Below, in pieces: positions 11,401-23,900 of a stretch of DNA of 64,000 nt. Below the pieces are notes generated by a model. It saw only the letters and a program-made list of their open reading frames with translations. It searched no databases and was not told where the DNA came from. Source of the DNA: Kryptolebias marmoratus (lineage: Eukaryota > Chordata > Actinopteri > Cyprinodontiformes > Rivulidae); assembly GCF_001649575.2 (NCBI RefSeq), contig NC_051431.1, forward strand, positions 7,302,274-7,366,273, given 5' to 3'. Within the stretch, counting starts at the first letter, position 1. The number at the start of each line of letters is the position of its first letter. A program made the translations under genes and the position numbers.

Positions 11401-14400
11401 AGCTCCGGACGCCTCATTCACAATAGAGACTCTCTCATCTGACCGACGGTTCTCTGGGGGAGGAAGTGGGCTTCTTGTTTCGCTTCAGCAACCATTTAAA
11501 AGACGAACTGCTGACTTTATGGTCCCCGGAGCCACAGGGAATATAAAACTTGAGGAGATTTATCATTTTTCCCCCCCGTTCGATGTTTTCAAACCATCTG
11601 AATTATTGCCCAACACCTCCGCTTTGTAAGTTGTTGTAAAGCATCCAAAAAAAAAAAAGCAGGGAGGCTTAATTCATCTGATTAAAGAATGGACCGTTTC
11701 TTCTTAACAAAAAAACAATTTATCACCGTGACAGAAGGCTGGCTTCTCCATGTTAGTTATTTATTTTTTTGCTAATTTCTTCCTTTCCTCTTTTTACTTC
11801 GCCCGTTGTCATTCATCTCATTGTTGCTCCTGGCAACAGGGGCAGGTTGTGGCGCTCGCGCCGGGGCGAAACAATGCAGCCGAGGCGTTTCTGAAACAAA
11901 GGAGGCGATCTGACGTCAGCTCCTCGCCTCGCCGAACAAAGAAAGCTGCATCTACGGAGCGGTGGAGTGGACAGCTTCGGGAGGCGCGGAATGCGGTCTG
12001 CGCGCAGTGTTGTGTTTTTTTCCATTGGTCTTCATCATGTGTAGCCCTTCGCGGCCGGCGGCTGATAAGGGAAGCCTGGAGCCACAGCACGGCTGAGGTG
12101 CGACTATAGCAGCTGATAACGAGAGCAGCGAGCAGCGAGCGGGGCTTGTTTGTGTTTTCAGAATTAGTTCACACACACACACACACACACACACCTAAAA
12201 AGAGCTCTCACCTTCCCTCCCAGTTACCATGGACACAAACAGGACCTTAATTTGTCGCCTCCAGTGATGTGCGACTCCTCACAGACCCGATTTGCCCCCC
12301 CCCCTCTGACAAATCAGGAAGAAGAAGAAGCAGAAATTCAAACGGGCCGGAGGTTCGGCCTCACGTAACGCTGCCGCGACGAGGAGACGGGTTCGAAGTG
12401 GTAACCGGAAGAAAAAGTTCCCTTGTTTTTTTTTTTTAAGCCCGAGGAAGGAGCTCGAGTGACTCACAACACGTCCCGACTCACAGCCGCAATAAAAAAA
12501 CGCTGGGTCACGGCGAGGCGGGTCGCGCTCCGACGAGGAAACTCCCGAGTCGTTTGACGCCTAAACTCTGAACTCCGTTCTCCTAACCTCAGGTGTGCTT
12601 ATCGTTTTACCAGCACGAGGCGTCTGAATCGTGGCGCCGACTTGTGAAAACTACTTTAAAACTAAATATTCCCGAAGGACTGGGCTTTATCTCTGTTTAC
12701 TTTATTAGATGTGGAAATTTCTCATCTTTCCGAAGGTGCTCTTCTGGGATTGGACCAAAATAACTCGCCCACACAGAAGAGTTGATAATGGTTTACCCAC
12801 ACCTTGCTGGCTCACACACATAGCAGGTCAGCCAAAAGGGTGTGGGTTTAGATTTAGTGTGTGTGTGTGTGTGGGGGTGTGTGTGTGTGTGTGACAGTAT
12901 GCACTTGTAAATAAAAGAAAAAAGGGACTCATGAATCTTTCTGTTACCGACGATCTGAACAAACTTCTTGTTGTGCAGCTGAGAAAAGAACCTTTTTTCT
13001 TCACACAGAAGTTTAAACATCTGAGTTTAGAGTAAACCCGTCGTTTTAACTGAACTTATCGGTCAGGTGTCAAGAAGGACGTGTGCTTGTACAAACAACT
13101 GAACTCTGACTGAAGAATTAGGGCTCTTATAACTCTGTGACGCCTCGGAGCGGCAGATTTGTTTGTGTTGTTCTAACAAACCCAGAAGTCCGAGCGGCGT
13201 ATTTAAAGTCTAAATCTCTGCTTTGACCGTGGCTTGCTTCGTATGCTCGGCTGAAACGTCTGCGGCAGCTTTCTGAAGGCACGGTGGTGTAAAGGAAGAA
13301 GCTGGACGGTGGTCGTGGATCGTCTGTTTTCGACCCGTTACTGCAGTCTGACTGAAGACGACCTGGTGGTTTTTTTTCCCCCTTTTCAATCAGTAAAACA
13401 ACAATTTAGATTTGAATCCACAAACGGATCGTTCAGACCTGCAGTAAAATGTGATTTATATCGAGCCCGGCTGCTCGGCCTCCTTTACTTTATGACCATT
13501 AGCTCACAGATGCTACTAAATTGTAAAACTTAAGTCTAAGTGGCCTTTGATTAATGTCGCCCCCTTTTTGTTGGCCGAGCCTGAAATGAATCCTCTTTAA
13601 AATTGATCTGTCCCTCTCGGCCTCTGGTGTGGGTGAAACTAATCTTGGTGGTTTTGAAGCTCATAAAATAAACCGTAAAGAGCGCCGAAGGACACCGGTT
13701 CACAGGAACCTCAGGAGATTGCTCACCTTCCGCCGGAAAAGGAAGTCCGTTCACACCGAAACCTAAAATTGCTCATTTTTGTCTGATTTTATTAATAATC
13801 TAAGCATAAAAGGACTTGAACTCATGACTGATGGCCTGTTTCCAGACTGCCTAAATCAGGATCTGTCATGTTATTTAAAACTGAACTTAATCCATTTTTA
13901 TGTAAAGAAATGGTTCTACGTCGAGGATCCTAACTAATCAGGCCAAGTATGTCAAAACTGAAGGTTTATTGTATATATAAAATAAAAAGGTTTATCCCTG
14001 GATTTACAGGGTATTAACCTCCTAAACACTCAGTTAACCATCTGTCAGATGAATAATGAGATTTGTGTCACGAGGTTATAGGAGATATGATTTGGAAAGA
14101 CAAGAGCATTGATGCCGATTTAGCTAAAAATGCAGCGAACACGGCTTTGTTTAATCGAAGCAGGCGTTGATAGCTAGCCTGGCTTTGTTCTGATGCTCGT
14201 CTGTGGATTAAACAACATATTAGGCGGTTCGCTCGTGAGCATTAGAGGCGCTAATAAGCGGATTTTAAACTGAGCCAAAGTAGCGGCTTCTTCCTGTTTT
14301 GTAGGTTTCTGCTGCCGTTTATTATTTTACAGACGTGTTTAAGTGCGCTAATTACGCAAATTAGCACAAAAAGCAAAAAAAAAGAAACGTGTTTTAACGT

Positions 14401-17400
14401 GTTGCAACATCAACAATTAACAAATTTAACAAGCTTTGTGCTAAGCTAAGCTAACTGCTAACTGTAGCCTGATAAAGACACGATGATGATATTTATTTAC
14501 CTAAATAAAAAAACAGTCGTTAAGGGCTTTGCGTTAAAACTGTTATAAAATTTAAATAAATAACAAATTAGGAGGTTTGTTAAGCATTAAATATGTTAAA
14601 ATACACATTTTAAACAGAGTCAAAATTAATAATTTCCTCCAGTTTGTGTTCTCTGCTAGCATTCATTAACAGATGTGTTTCTCATTAGTTCAGTTACTAC
14701 AACTGGAAGAAACTTTTAGCTCAACTCTGTCTAAAAATAACTGCGTTTATAAATATGTAATGTCACATTTATCTTTAATTTAAAACGAGCAGCTTCTCAT
14801 GTTTCCGGTCTTTGTGCCGTGCTAAGCTACACGCTAACGCTAACCTTAAAAAGACACAATACTTATTTATATATACAGATTTAAATGTTTGCTGATGAGT
14901 TTAATTAGTATGAATATTAAACACTTTTATCTCAGCTCTGTTAAAAGATAACAATTTATATAAATATGCAGTTTTTATGTTTATTTTAAAACGAGCAGCT
15001 TCCTATGTTTCAGGTCTTTATGCTAAGCTAAGCTAAATGCTAACTGTGGCCCTATGAAGACACGATGATGATTCTTATTTTGTAAATAAAAGCAGGCATT
15101 AAGGGCTAGTCTGCTTTTGTTTAGAAGCTGTCGTAAGAATGAAATAAACAATATATCAGGTGGTTTGATATTAAGCATTAGAGATATTATTAAGCTGATT
15201 ATAAACAGATCTAAGCTAACAGTTTCCTTTAAGTTGTATTCTCTGTTAGCTTATAACAAACAGATTTAAATGTTTCCTGATGAGTTTAATTAGCATGAAT
15301 ATTAAACACTTTTATCTCAGCTCTGTTAAAAGATAACAATTTATATATATATATATATGCAGTTTTTATGTTTATTTTAAAACTAGCAGCTTCCTAAGTT
15401 TCAGGTCTTTATGCTAAGCTACGCTACATGCTAACTGTAACCTTATGAAGAGATGATGATGTATTTATTTACCTAAAACCATGGTTTTCTTCATGCTACT
15501 TTTCTATAAAGCTTGTGGCCATTGTTTAAAATATTTTTGTTTGATAAATCTTTAAACTGATCATCTGTTTCTTAGCAGGCGTGAGTCCTGTTTCTGCAGA
15601 AACGCACGGCAGCCGTTCTTTCTTGCTCCGACAGACAACCAGCGCGAAAGCTGGACGCGCGTTTTCTGCTTTCACACCTAATTTACATTAGTGCTGTGAT
15701 TTCACGCTGTGCATCTCGGGGATTGTGACTCCAATGGCTGATTCATTAAAGCTGCTCGAAGGAGAAACGAGCGACTGCGTCTGGTGCTGCCTCTCCAACG
15801 CCATATGCAAACAGTTGGCGGGCGCCGCTCCTTTCAATGAGCCGTGCAACGCCTTGGCAATCTCAGATCCTCCCATTTCATGGCAGGCGTTCATCAGATT
15901 AGCGCAGCACCTCAAATCCAGCCACTGTCGCCGCGGCTAGCTCTTTGAAGCAGAAATCTGCCTTCTGACGTGAAGCTAAAATTAGACGAGCCATCTGGGA
16001 TTAAAACAGCCAAAATTTGCACGTGCGTGGAAAAACTCTTTTATGGCGTGTCAGTGCTTCCATTTGCTGCTAAATAACCCAACCGTATTGATCTTTCGCA
16101 GCGTTTGAATCCTCATTTTTGTGTGAAAGTGAGTCGTAAAAACGGAGAGTGGGATGTTTCACACCTACCGCAACCCCGGCAGCAGCTTTTAGCGCTTCTT
16201 CACAGACCAGTAGGTCCTTCTCACATGTGTGACACGGTAAAACTCGGGACTTCCATTGATTTCTAAATAAAGCCCTCCACAAACCACACTTGAACCAGAT
16301 CAGACGAGGGAGGGCCTCTTCAGAAGCTTCCCTTTCCTTTCATGTCCGCGGCGCGGGTCCTCGTTTGCCCGCGTTACGGTGGTCTCTCTCTCTCTTTTTT
16401 TTTTTTTGCCGTGTGCTGCGTGGGTGCGGGTGATCGCACTCACGAGCTCATCTCCTAGAACAACGGACAGGGCTCAGACCAGCAGCGGCAAACGAAAACA
16501 GAATAAAATTTGTTGGTTATGTCCTAAAATAAAGGAAAGCACTAAAGAGATAAAGAGGAAAACCAGTTGCTCGACCGCCTTTATCGGCTGGGTCGAGCCT
16601 TTTGCTGTATCGTGAGATTACGTTACACCTCACCCAACGAAACACTTGCTTGAAACGGTTAGAGCCATCTCCGGCTACACATAGAAAGCTACCGACGTCA
16701 CGTGAAGGAAGTCCTCCGGTCCTCTGGAAAGGGCACACTTCCTTGGTTTGAGGCTTCTGCTTCCGTCTTCATCCTGAAGACGTTGTCTGCAGACGTCCCA
16801 GCGCTGGTCCTTGTTCCAAACTCTCTGCCTTTATTAGAATAAATATTTAAACTGTAGTTATGTTGTAGCGTCATCCTTGAAGGGTAAAATGTCTGAGATG
16901 TCCCTCCGCTGGGGTAAAAGGACCAGAAGTGAACACACGATGGTCCTTTTTGTTATTTTTCCTGCGTTCGTTGTGCAGATTCTCCAGAAAACCGGTTTTC
17001 CTTCTAGTTTCTTGTTTGGTGTCGTGTTTACGTTTCAGATTTGGCACAAGTTTCCAAAAAATGAGCTGAAAAGGTTGTAAAAGTTCCTACTTTTAGGTCC
17101 ACCGGACAGAGGTTCGTTTGCGTTCAGCGCAGCTTGTCCGCGAAGCAGAACTGGCTTCCTAAAACTTGGCCAGTCTGAAACCGAGATCCTCAAAGAGACA
17201 GAAATTTAAAATAAAATTTGATTTCCACAGAGCAGAACTTTGAATGAAGGAGCACCATTAAGGGCTGCTGTATGAATCATCCAATCATTTAACGCCCCTC
17301 CAGTGGAATCCAGTGCAACAGGAAACTCATAATTGGGCTTCCTTAAAGCAGATTTAAGCTACTGCTGCTGCTAGCTTTGTGGGTCACAGCAGTATCCTTT

Positions 17401-20400
17401 TAATCATCCGGCTCGCGCTCAAACCCCCCCCCCCCAAATGTTTTAACAGGCTTTGGTTTTTATAAAACGCCGGGCGTGAGTTGGGAGGAAGTCTTGAGCG
17501 TACGATACCGATGGGTATCGTGCCGTTAGCGCACAGCCGACCGCGGCTCTGGGATTAGCGCTTCCTGTTCTAAACGTACCCCCTCGTGTACGGACTCCGT
17601 GTCACAGTCCAATCACGCTGATGGAGGACGACAGCACGAGGGGATTATAACTAGTTGTAAGCTCTGCCTACCCTCCACTCACACTTAAGGGTGGATTATA
17701 GCGACTCGCAGGCTTCGCAGATGGCCTCTCCTCCTCGCTCTGACCCCTCGGATTCTCCCGTCCGATTTTCTGTTTTACTCTTGGTGTCCCGCCTGCCTTT
17801 CAAGCAGGTGGCCTTTTCAGCTGCAGCTTTCCGACTATAGCCGCGTCTTTTCAGCAGCATTTCTGGAAATATTACGACTCGCGCTAACTAATTGCTCTCA
17901 GATCCAACGTGACTGATTTCACCTCTCATGTGAGGGTAATTTGGTTCAGGAAAGGTAGATTTGTTTTGAGGAAGAAGCAGGAGTTTAAGGATTATTATTG
18001 CATGTTTTATCTAATGTCCTCTCTGGTATTTTTGCTCAGCTGTGCAATTTTATATAAGCCATAAGTTGAAAATGTAACAGATCTCAATCAGGGTTGATAT
18101 TTGTGGCGTGCCGCCGCTCGCAGATGGCCCGCGCTCCCAAATGTCAACACGGTTAGGTGAGCTGCACAGAGGAATGAGTATCATTACATAAGAGACGATG
18201 GCGTAAGCAGCGATGGCCCCGGGTGTTCTGATCCGCTGCGTTCTGGAGGTCGGAGCGTTGTCTCCACGTTGGCACGAAGCAAAAAAAAACCATCCAGCAG
18301 CTTCAGCATCCAGAAGGCCTTTTTTGTTCCGTTGTTGTTGGCAGCGTTAGCGCTGCTTGTAGTAAAATCGTCCCTTTTTTTTTACTCCATCTCGGTCCAC
18401 GTTTGGTCTCTGCGAGTGTTGCAGGGGGTGCAGGAGACGAAGCCAGACATCCACCCACACACAAACACACGCTGCTAGTAATGCCTTTCTTCCACTTGCA
18501 TCATTTTTTTTTCTCCCTTCTTTGCCAAAGCAATACGACAAAAATAGTATTTTTTTATTTTTTCAGTAAGAAAACGTAAAATGGAGAGGTTTAACTGCTA
18601 CGGAGGTTTAAATGACACGAACGTATGCAGCGAGCGTTTTAATTTTCCGCCTGTCTTTTTAGGGCTGTCTGACACCGAGTCCGATGGGATTCCTCTCTGT
18701 TCTGCTGATGAGCGTGACCCGCAGACTGTCAGCCATTGTTACTCCGGATGAAACGGCTGTCAGAGGCTGTTCGGCACCAGCGGAGGAGGGCAGAAAAGAT
18801 TTTTTGCAGGTGTCATATTCTGGACAGCCGTGCTCTTCGGGCTCCTCCCGCTCCCAACACAGCCCGTTTAAAGAAATTTATGCTCCCTTTTTTTTAATTA
18901 ATAGCCCATTTAACAACGTATTGCAAGTTGTTAATATGCTATAAATTTACTTATAAGTACTGAAAGGCTTTATGTTCACTAGAATTCATCCAATCATCTG
19001 TTTGGGAAAATAAGGTCAGTAAAAACTATAAGATTTGCAACAAAGTGATTATATGAGGACACTGTACAACGTCTACAAACAGTCTTAAGTCTTTAAAATG
19101 GCCGCCTCCTTAGCAAAAAGATTGTCCCTTAATATATGCATCAGTCAACTGACTTGGATGCTTTGCTCTGTAAGGAAACACAGTAATAGGTTTTACAGAA
19201 ACGTAATAATTCTCCAAGAAATCCACTTTTGTTTTCGTCATAAGAAAAGTTGCTGAAGTCGGCCGAACATGTTCTGATCTGTAGCCACCCGCTCCAACAT
19301 GTTGACTTTCTCGGCTTCACGAGGAACTATTCCTGCATGTCCCTTTTTCCTCCTTACATAAGACAGATTAGACAGGAGTCTAAATATTAAAGGGTTAGTT
19401 CAGTTTTTTCTTTAAAGTGTGTTTCTGTGGAGCAGCTCAGTGTCTCATCCATAAAGAAGAGGAGAGGTCAGAGCGGTCTGTTGATGATTTCTGTGGGAAT
19501 TTCCCCAAACTGAGACCATGTGAGATGTTTTTTCCCTCCCGATGAAGAGGAAAATCAGATGAAAGTGAGTTTCACGGTTAATGTTTAGCTTTTACGGTTA
19601 GCGGATTAATCATTTGTTTGTTTTGTTCACACGTTCTACAAACTCAGACTTTTCATGTGTGGTTGAACAAAGCTGGCCTGAACCTTTTGGAAGGTTCTCC
19701 ACCACCCCCTCTGCTTCACACATACTCGCCGGCTCAGCTCTGTGACTACCCTTTGAGCCGCCTCAGGGGTGCAACAGCAACTTTGACTCCGTAAATGTTT
19801 CACTTTGAGCTGTTTTTTTTGCTCTCACACGGACCGTTTACTGAACAGACATTAGCTTTGACTTTGTGGAAGTTTCTCCCTGATTCTCCAGATGTTCATG
19901 AAGCATTCGGTGGAACTTCCGACAGCTCTTCTTTTTTTCAAACTTTGGACAGCAGTTCGGGCCTTATCGTCGCCTAACGCACGCAGGATCACTCTGACTT
20001 CCTGTTAGGTTTTGCGCGACAAACGAAGCAGCGTTTAGGCTCAACATAATCTCCAGAAAGCCTCAGGTGGAGACGGCTTATTGTGTGGACTGTAAATCCC
20101 ACACGAGAAGCTCCGACGGCCTCGCTCTGCGCTCATGTCAAACACAGAATTCCCGCGAAGACGTTCTCGTCGGAGCGCTCTGTGAAAGTAGACCCCGCTC
20201 CTCCCTCTTTCAGAGGCTGCCGTGGGCGAAGCGTATCCGGTTCCACAGGTACAACCCCACCACCTCTGGGCTGTTTTATCACCGATACTACATCTGACCT
20301 GCGCCGTGCCGATGTCAGAATGAACTTTTTAACGTGGGTTATTTTAAGCACCGTACCAAAATAGAGCGTGCAGCAGAAAGGCTGGTCAGTAAGGTCTTTC

Positions 20401-20874
20401 TATTTATATTTGGAAGGAATTACAACAAAGAGTGGTTTGTGGTTTGACGGCTTCAAAGACTCCAAAATCCACCGTTAAATCTTTGGAAACACATTTAGCT
20501 CTCTCTCTCTGTAAAGTTTCTGTAATTAAAACGTTTGTAGCGTCTGTCACACGAGTTATACGTCCTGTTTTCCTGTTAAGATGGAGTTTATTTGGTGTTC
20601 TGGTATCATACAGAGAACTGGAAGTCTCTGAAGAGGGGGTTTAAATTTCATTATTGTCAATGACTAAACTGGGTCGTGTCTCTATTTTCAGTATGGATGA
20701 TTATCTGAAGATTATAAAGAAAGAAACAGTTTAAAAATTTGGGGTAAATCATACGTTTGCTGTAAAGAAGCACTTAGTTTAGTGTAAGGACTAGAAACTG
20801 GTTGCAGACTGCTAAATTCCAGGTTAATTTTTTCAATTTAATCTGCTCAGTGAAATATGACACAAGCTGGAGTG

Positions 20875-20907
<33 letters not shown>

Positions 20908-23900
20908 AGGTTTTATTATTCCTGTGGGAGGATCAGACGCAGGAAATCCAGACTTTTCTCACACATGCACCCAAACCAGATGCATTCAGGAAGATGGTGA
21001 AACTCGAGTCCTACACTTTTTTTTTTTTTACCAAGGCAGGCGGAGAGTTTGGTTTCAGGGAGGTGGATTTTATGGTTTTGTTTAAAAAAAAAAAAAAAAA
21101 AAGAAGTTAATCCCTGAAAAGACAGACAGGTTGAGCGCAGGGATGAAGATGAAAGTCCTGTGGGAGATGAGTGGGCAGTTCAGTCGACACTCTCCGAGTC
21201 AATGACACGAGTCTGTGCGGCGTGTTAACAGTCTCGTGCTCTCTGTGCAGCTCTTGTCTTTCAGTTTGTTCAGTGCGTCGCCCCCCCCCCCCTCCCNNNN
21301 NNNNNNNNNNNNNNNNNNNNNNNNNNNNNNNNNNNNNNCCCCCCCCCCCCCCCCCCCCCCCGCCGCTCCGGCAAACACGGGCGTTTGTTTAGGAGTCTCT
21401 CTGTTAGTCGATAGAGCCGCTCTCCAGGTTACCCTGGGGTCCCGGGATGTTGGGAGGAGCTGGTGTTGTGACGGCTGTCCTCGTATCGGCCGGACGAATG
21501 GGACGGCTGGTTAATCTGAAGATTTGAGGACTGGGTGGGGGGGCGGTTAGAGGGGGAAAGGGGTTTAAGCTGACACAAAGCGGCAGTGTTGTCTGGCTCT
21601 GAACGTACTTGTTTGTTTCGGCAGCGGAGCAGCTGAACGGACAGAAGGAGGTGATTAAATTTTAACGAGGTGACTGTTTTGTACTTTACGTAGTCCGGCC
21701 TTAAGCTGCTCCCCGGTGACGGCCCACCGCAGCACTGAGACGCTGATGAACTCCTCCCTGGATGCTCGTCCACCAAACGGCGAATGGTGGCCGGAGGTTT
21801 CTAACACACCAACATCCATGAGAAACTCGGTTTGAACCCGCGTCTTCCTTTGGTTCTGCGGAGCTTTTTTTTCACGGCAGGCTTTCAACAAGGAATGGGC
21901 TTTACTTCTGCAGCGGTGCCGTGGTTCTCCAGAACACGTGCAGAACCTCCTCAAAGCGGGACGTCGCCCATGTCCTCGTCCTGCTGTAGGTCGCGGCTCA
22001 TGTTCTGATTTGTTCCTGTTAGAAAGAGCAGAATGGTTAGAATGGACAACCCCGGTCCTGGAGGGCCACCATCCTGCGTGGTTTCCTTGTTTCTCTGCTC
22101 CAACACACCTGATTTGAATCAGTGTCATTAACAGGCTTCTGCAGAACATGAAGAGGTGATTTAATCACTGAATCAGGTGTGTTGGAGCAGAGAAACCACG
22201 CAGGACGGTGTCCCTCCAGGACCAGGATTGTCCACCTCTGGGTTAGAGGAAGTATTAGTCAGAGGAGATCATCTGAACTGAGCTGAAGTTGTGAGCGTGA
22301 GCCGAACCGTTCAGTCCTAATGGGCTGTCAGGGAGGCGCAGCCGCTACGACTCACCAGAGAGTCGAGCGGTTTTGTCTTTAGTGGACACGGGCGTGCGGC
22401 CGGAGGAGAAATCATCCTGACAGCTCGTGACTCGGCTCTTTTTCGCCTGTCTGCCTCGCTGCGTCTCGGGACGCAAGGCCCCCCCGGCCGGGACCGGGCC
22501 TGCGGGCTGTCCCCTGTCCAGAGCGGAGACCCTGTCGCTTCGAATGGAGTCGATGCTCTCTCCGCGGCGGCTCCTCGGCGCTGGAAACGATTTTGCACGC
22601 GCGCAAGATGCTGACTGGACTCTCTCGGCTTTCGAATCGATTGACCCTCTTCTGCAGCCGGCTGTGGTCTGTTAATTGGTCCGCAGCTCCCTGCTGACAC
22701 AGTAACCCTAATGGAGAAGAATTACTGCTGTTTGGTCGTGCATTAACCCCTCCCCTCCCCCCCTCCTCCTCCTCCGCTCGTTTCATCAAGCCTCCCTTCA
22801 CTCCCAGCCCTGACCTCGGCACCCCTCCGTTCTGTCACATGTTCCTGTTCCTCTGGGAGCTGCCGCCGGGCGACACCGCCACCCAGATTAAAGCTCCGAA
22901 GGGCAAACATCCACTGTTTCCGCAGGGTTGTCTCTTTGTTAACTGCAGTGTAATTTAGGGATGGCGATGGTTGGGAAAGGTTTTCTTTGCCCAGGAAGTC
23001 GGATTAAACCTCAGATCCTTTGACTTTCGACAACCCACAACACCGCTAGCGTCTCCTGAGATAAGCCACCGATTGCCTCTTTTATTTTGGCAACCTTCGA
23101 GCGTTGGGATGTTCGACTCGCAGCTGGAAGCAGATCCCCCCCCCCGATGTTTGCTGCCTTCGTTATCTGCGGGCGCACATATCCACTGATGACGTCAGGG
23201 TCGTCGTTTCAGAGGAGTTGCCCCGACGGCGGCGGCGCGGCGGTTAGAGCGGGGGGAGAAACTGGGCGGGTGGATGCCCCAACGAGTCGGGATGCTCTCT
23301 CATTTGGCCCCTAAAACAGACCAGTGAGGGTTTTGCACAGGAGGGCTGTGGTCAAATGAGAGTCCATGTGATGCTTTTGGCTTTAATGAAAGAACAGAAA
23401 CGTCTCTCACCCTTCCGCCACCACATCGGCAAATGGGCTCTTTCCTAAAGAGGAGCCTCGGGCATTTATCTGTCGTGTTGAAAGAAGCACTTCATGGAAA
23501 ACTCGACAGGAAAATATGTAAAGAAGCTAAAACGTGGAGCCCGAAACAGTTTCTGTGTGTGTTATATCAACAGACTGGGCCTCAATATGACATTTCTTCT
23601 GCCTCAGAAGATATTTTCAGCACAGTTCTGCGTTTCTGAGGGGAAGTGCATTAAAGAGCAAATGTCATTAAAGCCAGTAGCTCACAGATCTGCTTCATTG
23701 TGCGTGTGAGTGTGTGTTTTGTACGTCATCCGGCAATGAGTCAGAGAAATTCTCAGATTAAGGCTGATTTTGAAAGAAAAAGAAAACTTACAGAGCATCA
23801 AAAAGAGCCGTTTCTCTGCTCGAAGGTCAGAGTTGATCGTCTGACTCATTTATTTTGGTTCGTGAATGGTTGATGGTTCATTTGAAGCCCCTAAACCTTC

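Noticed and set aside
15688..15940. Small proteins on both strands
   Set aside because: Opposite, overlapping frames in a unique block without splice sites or known domains; better read as non-coding sequence.
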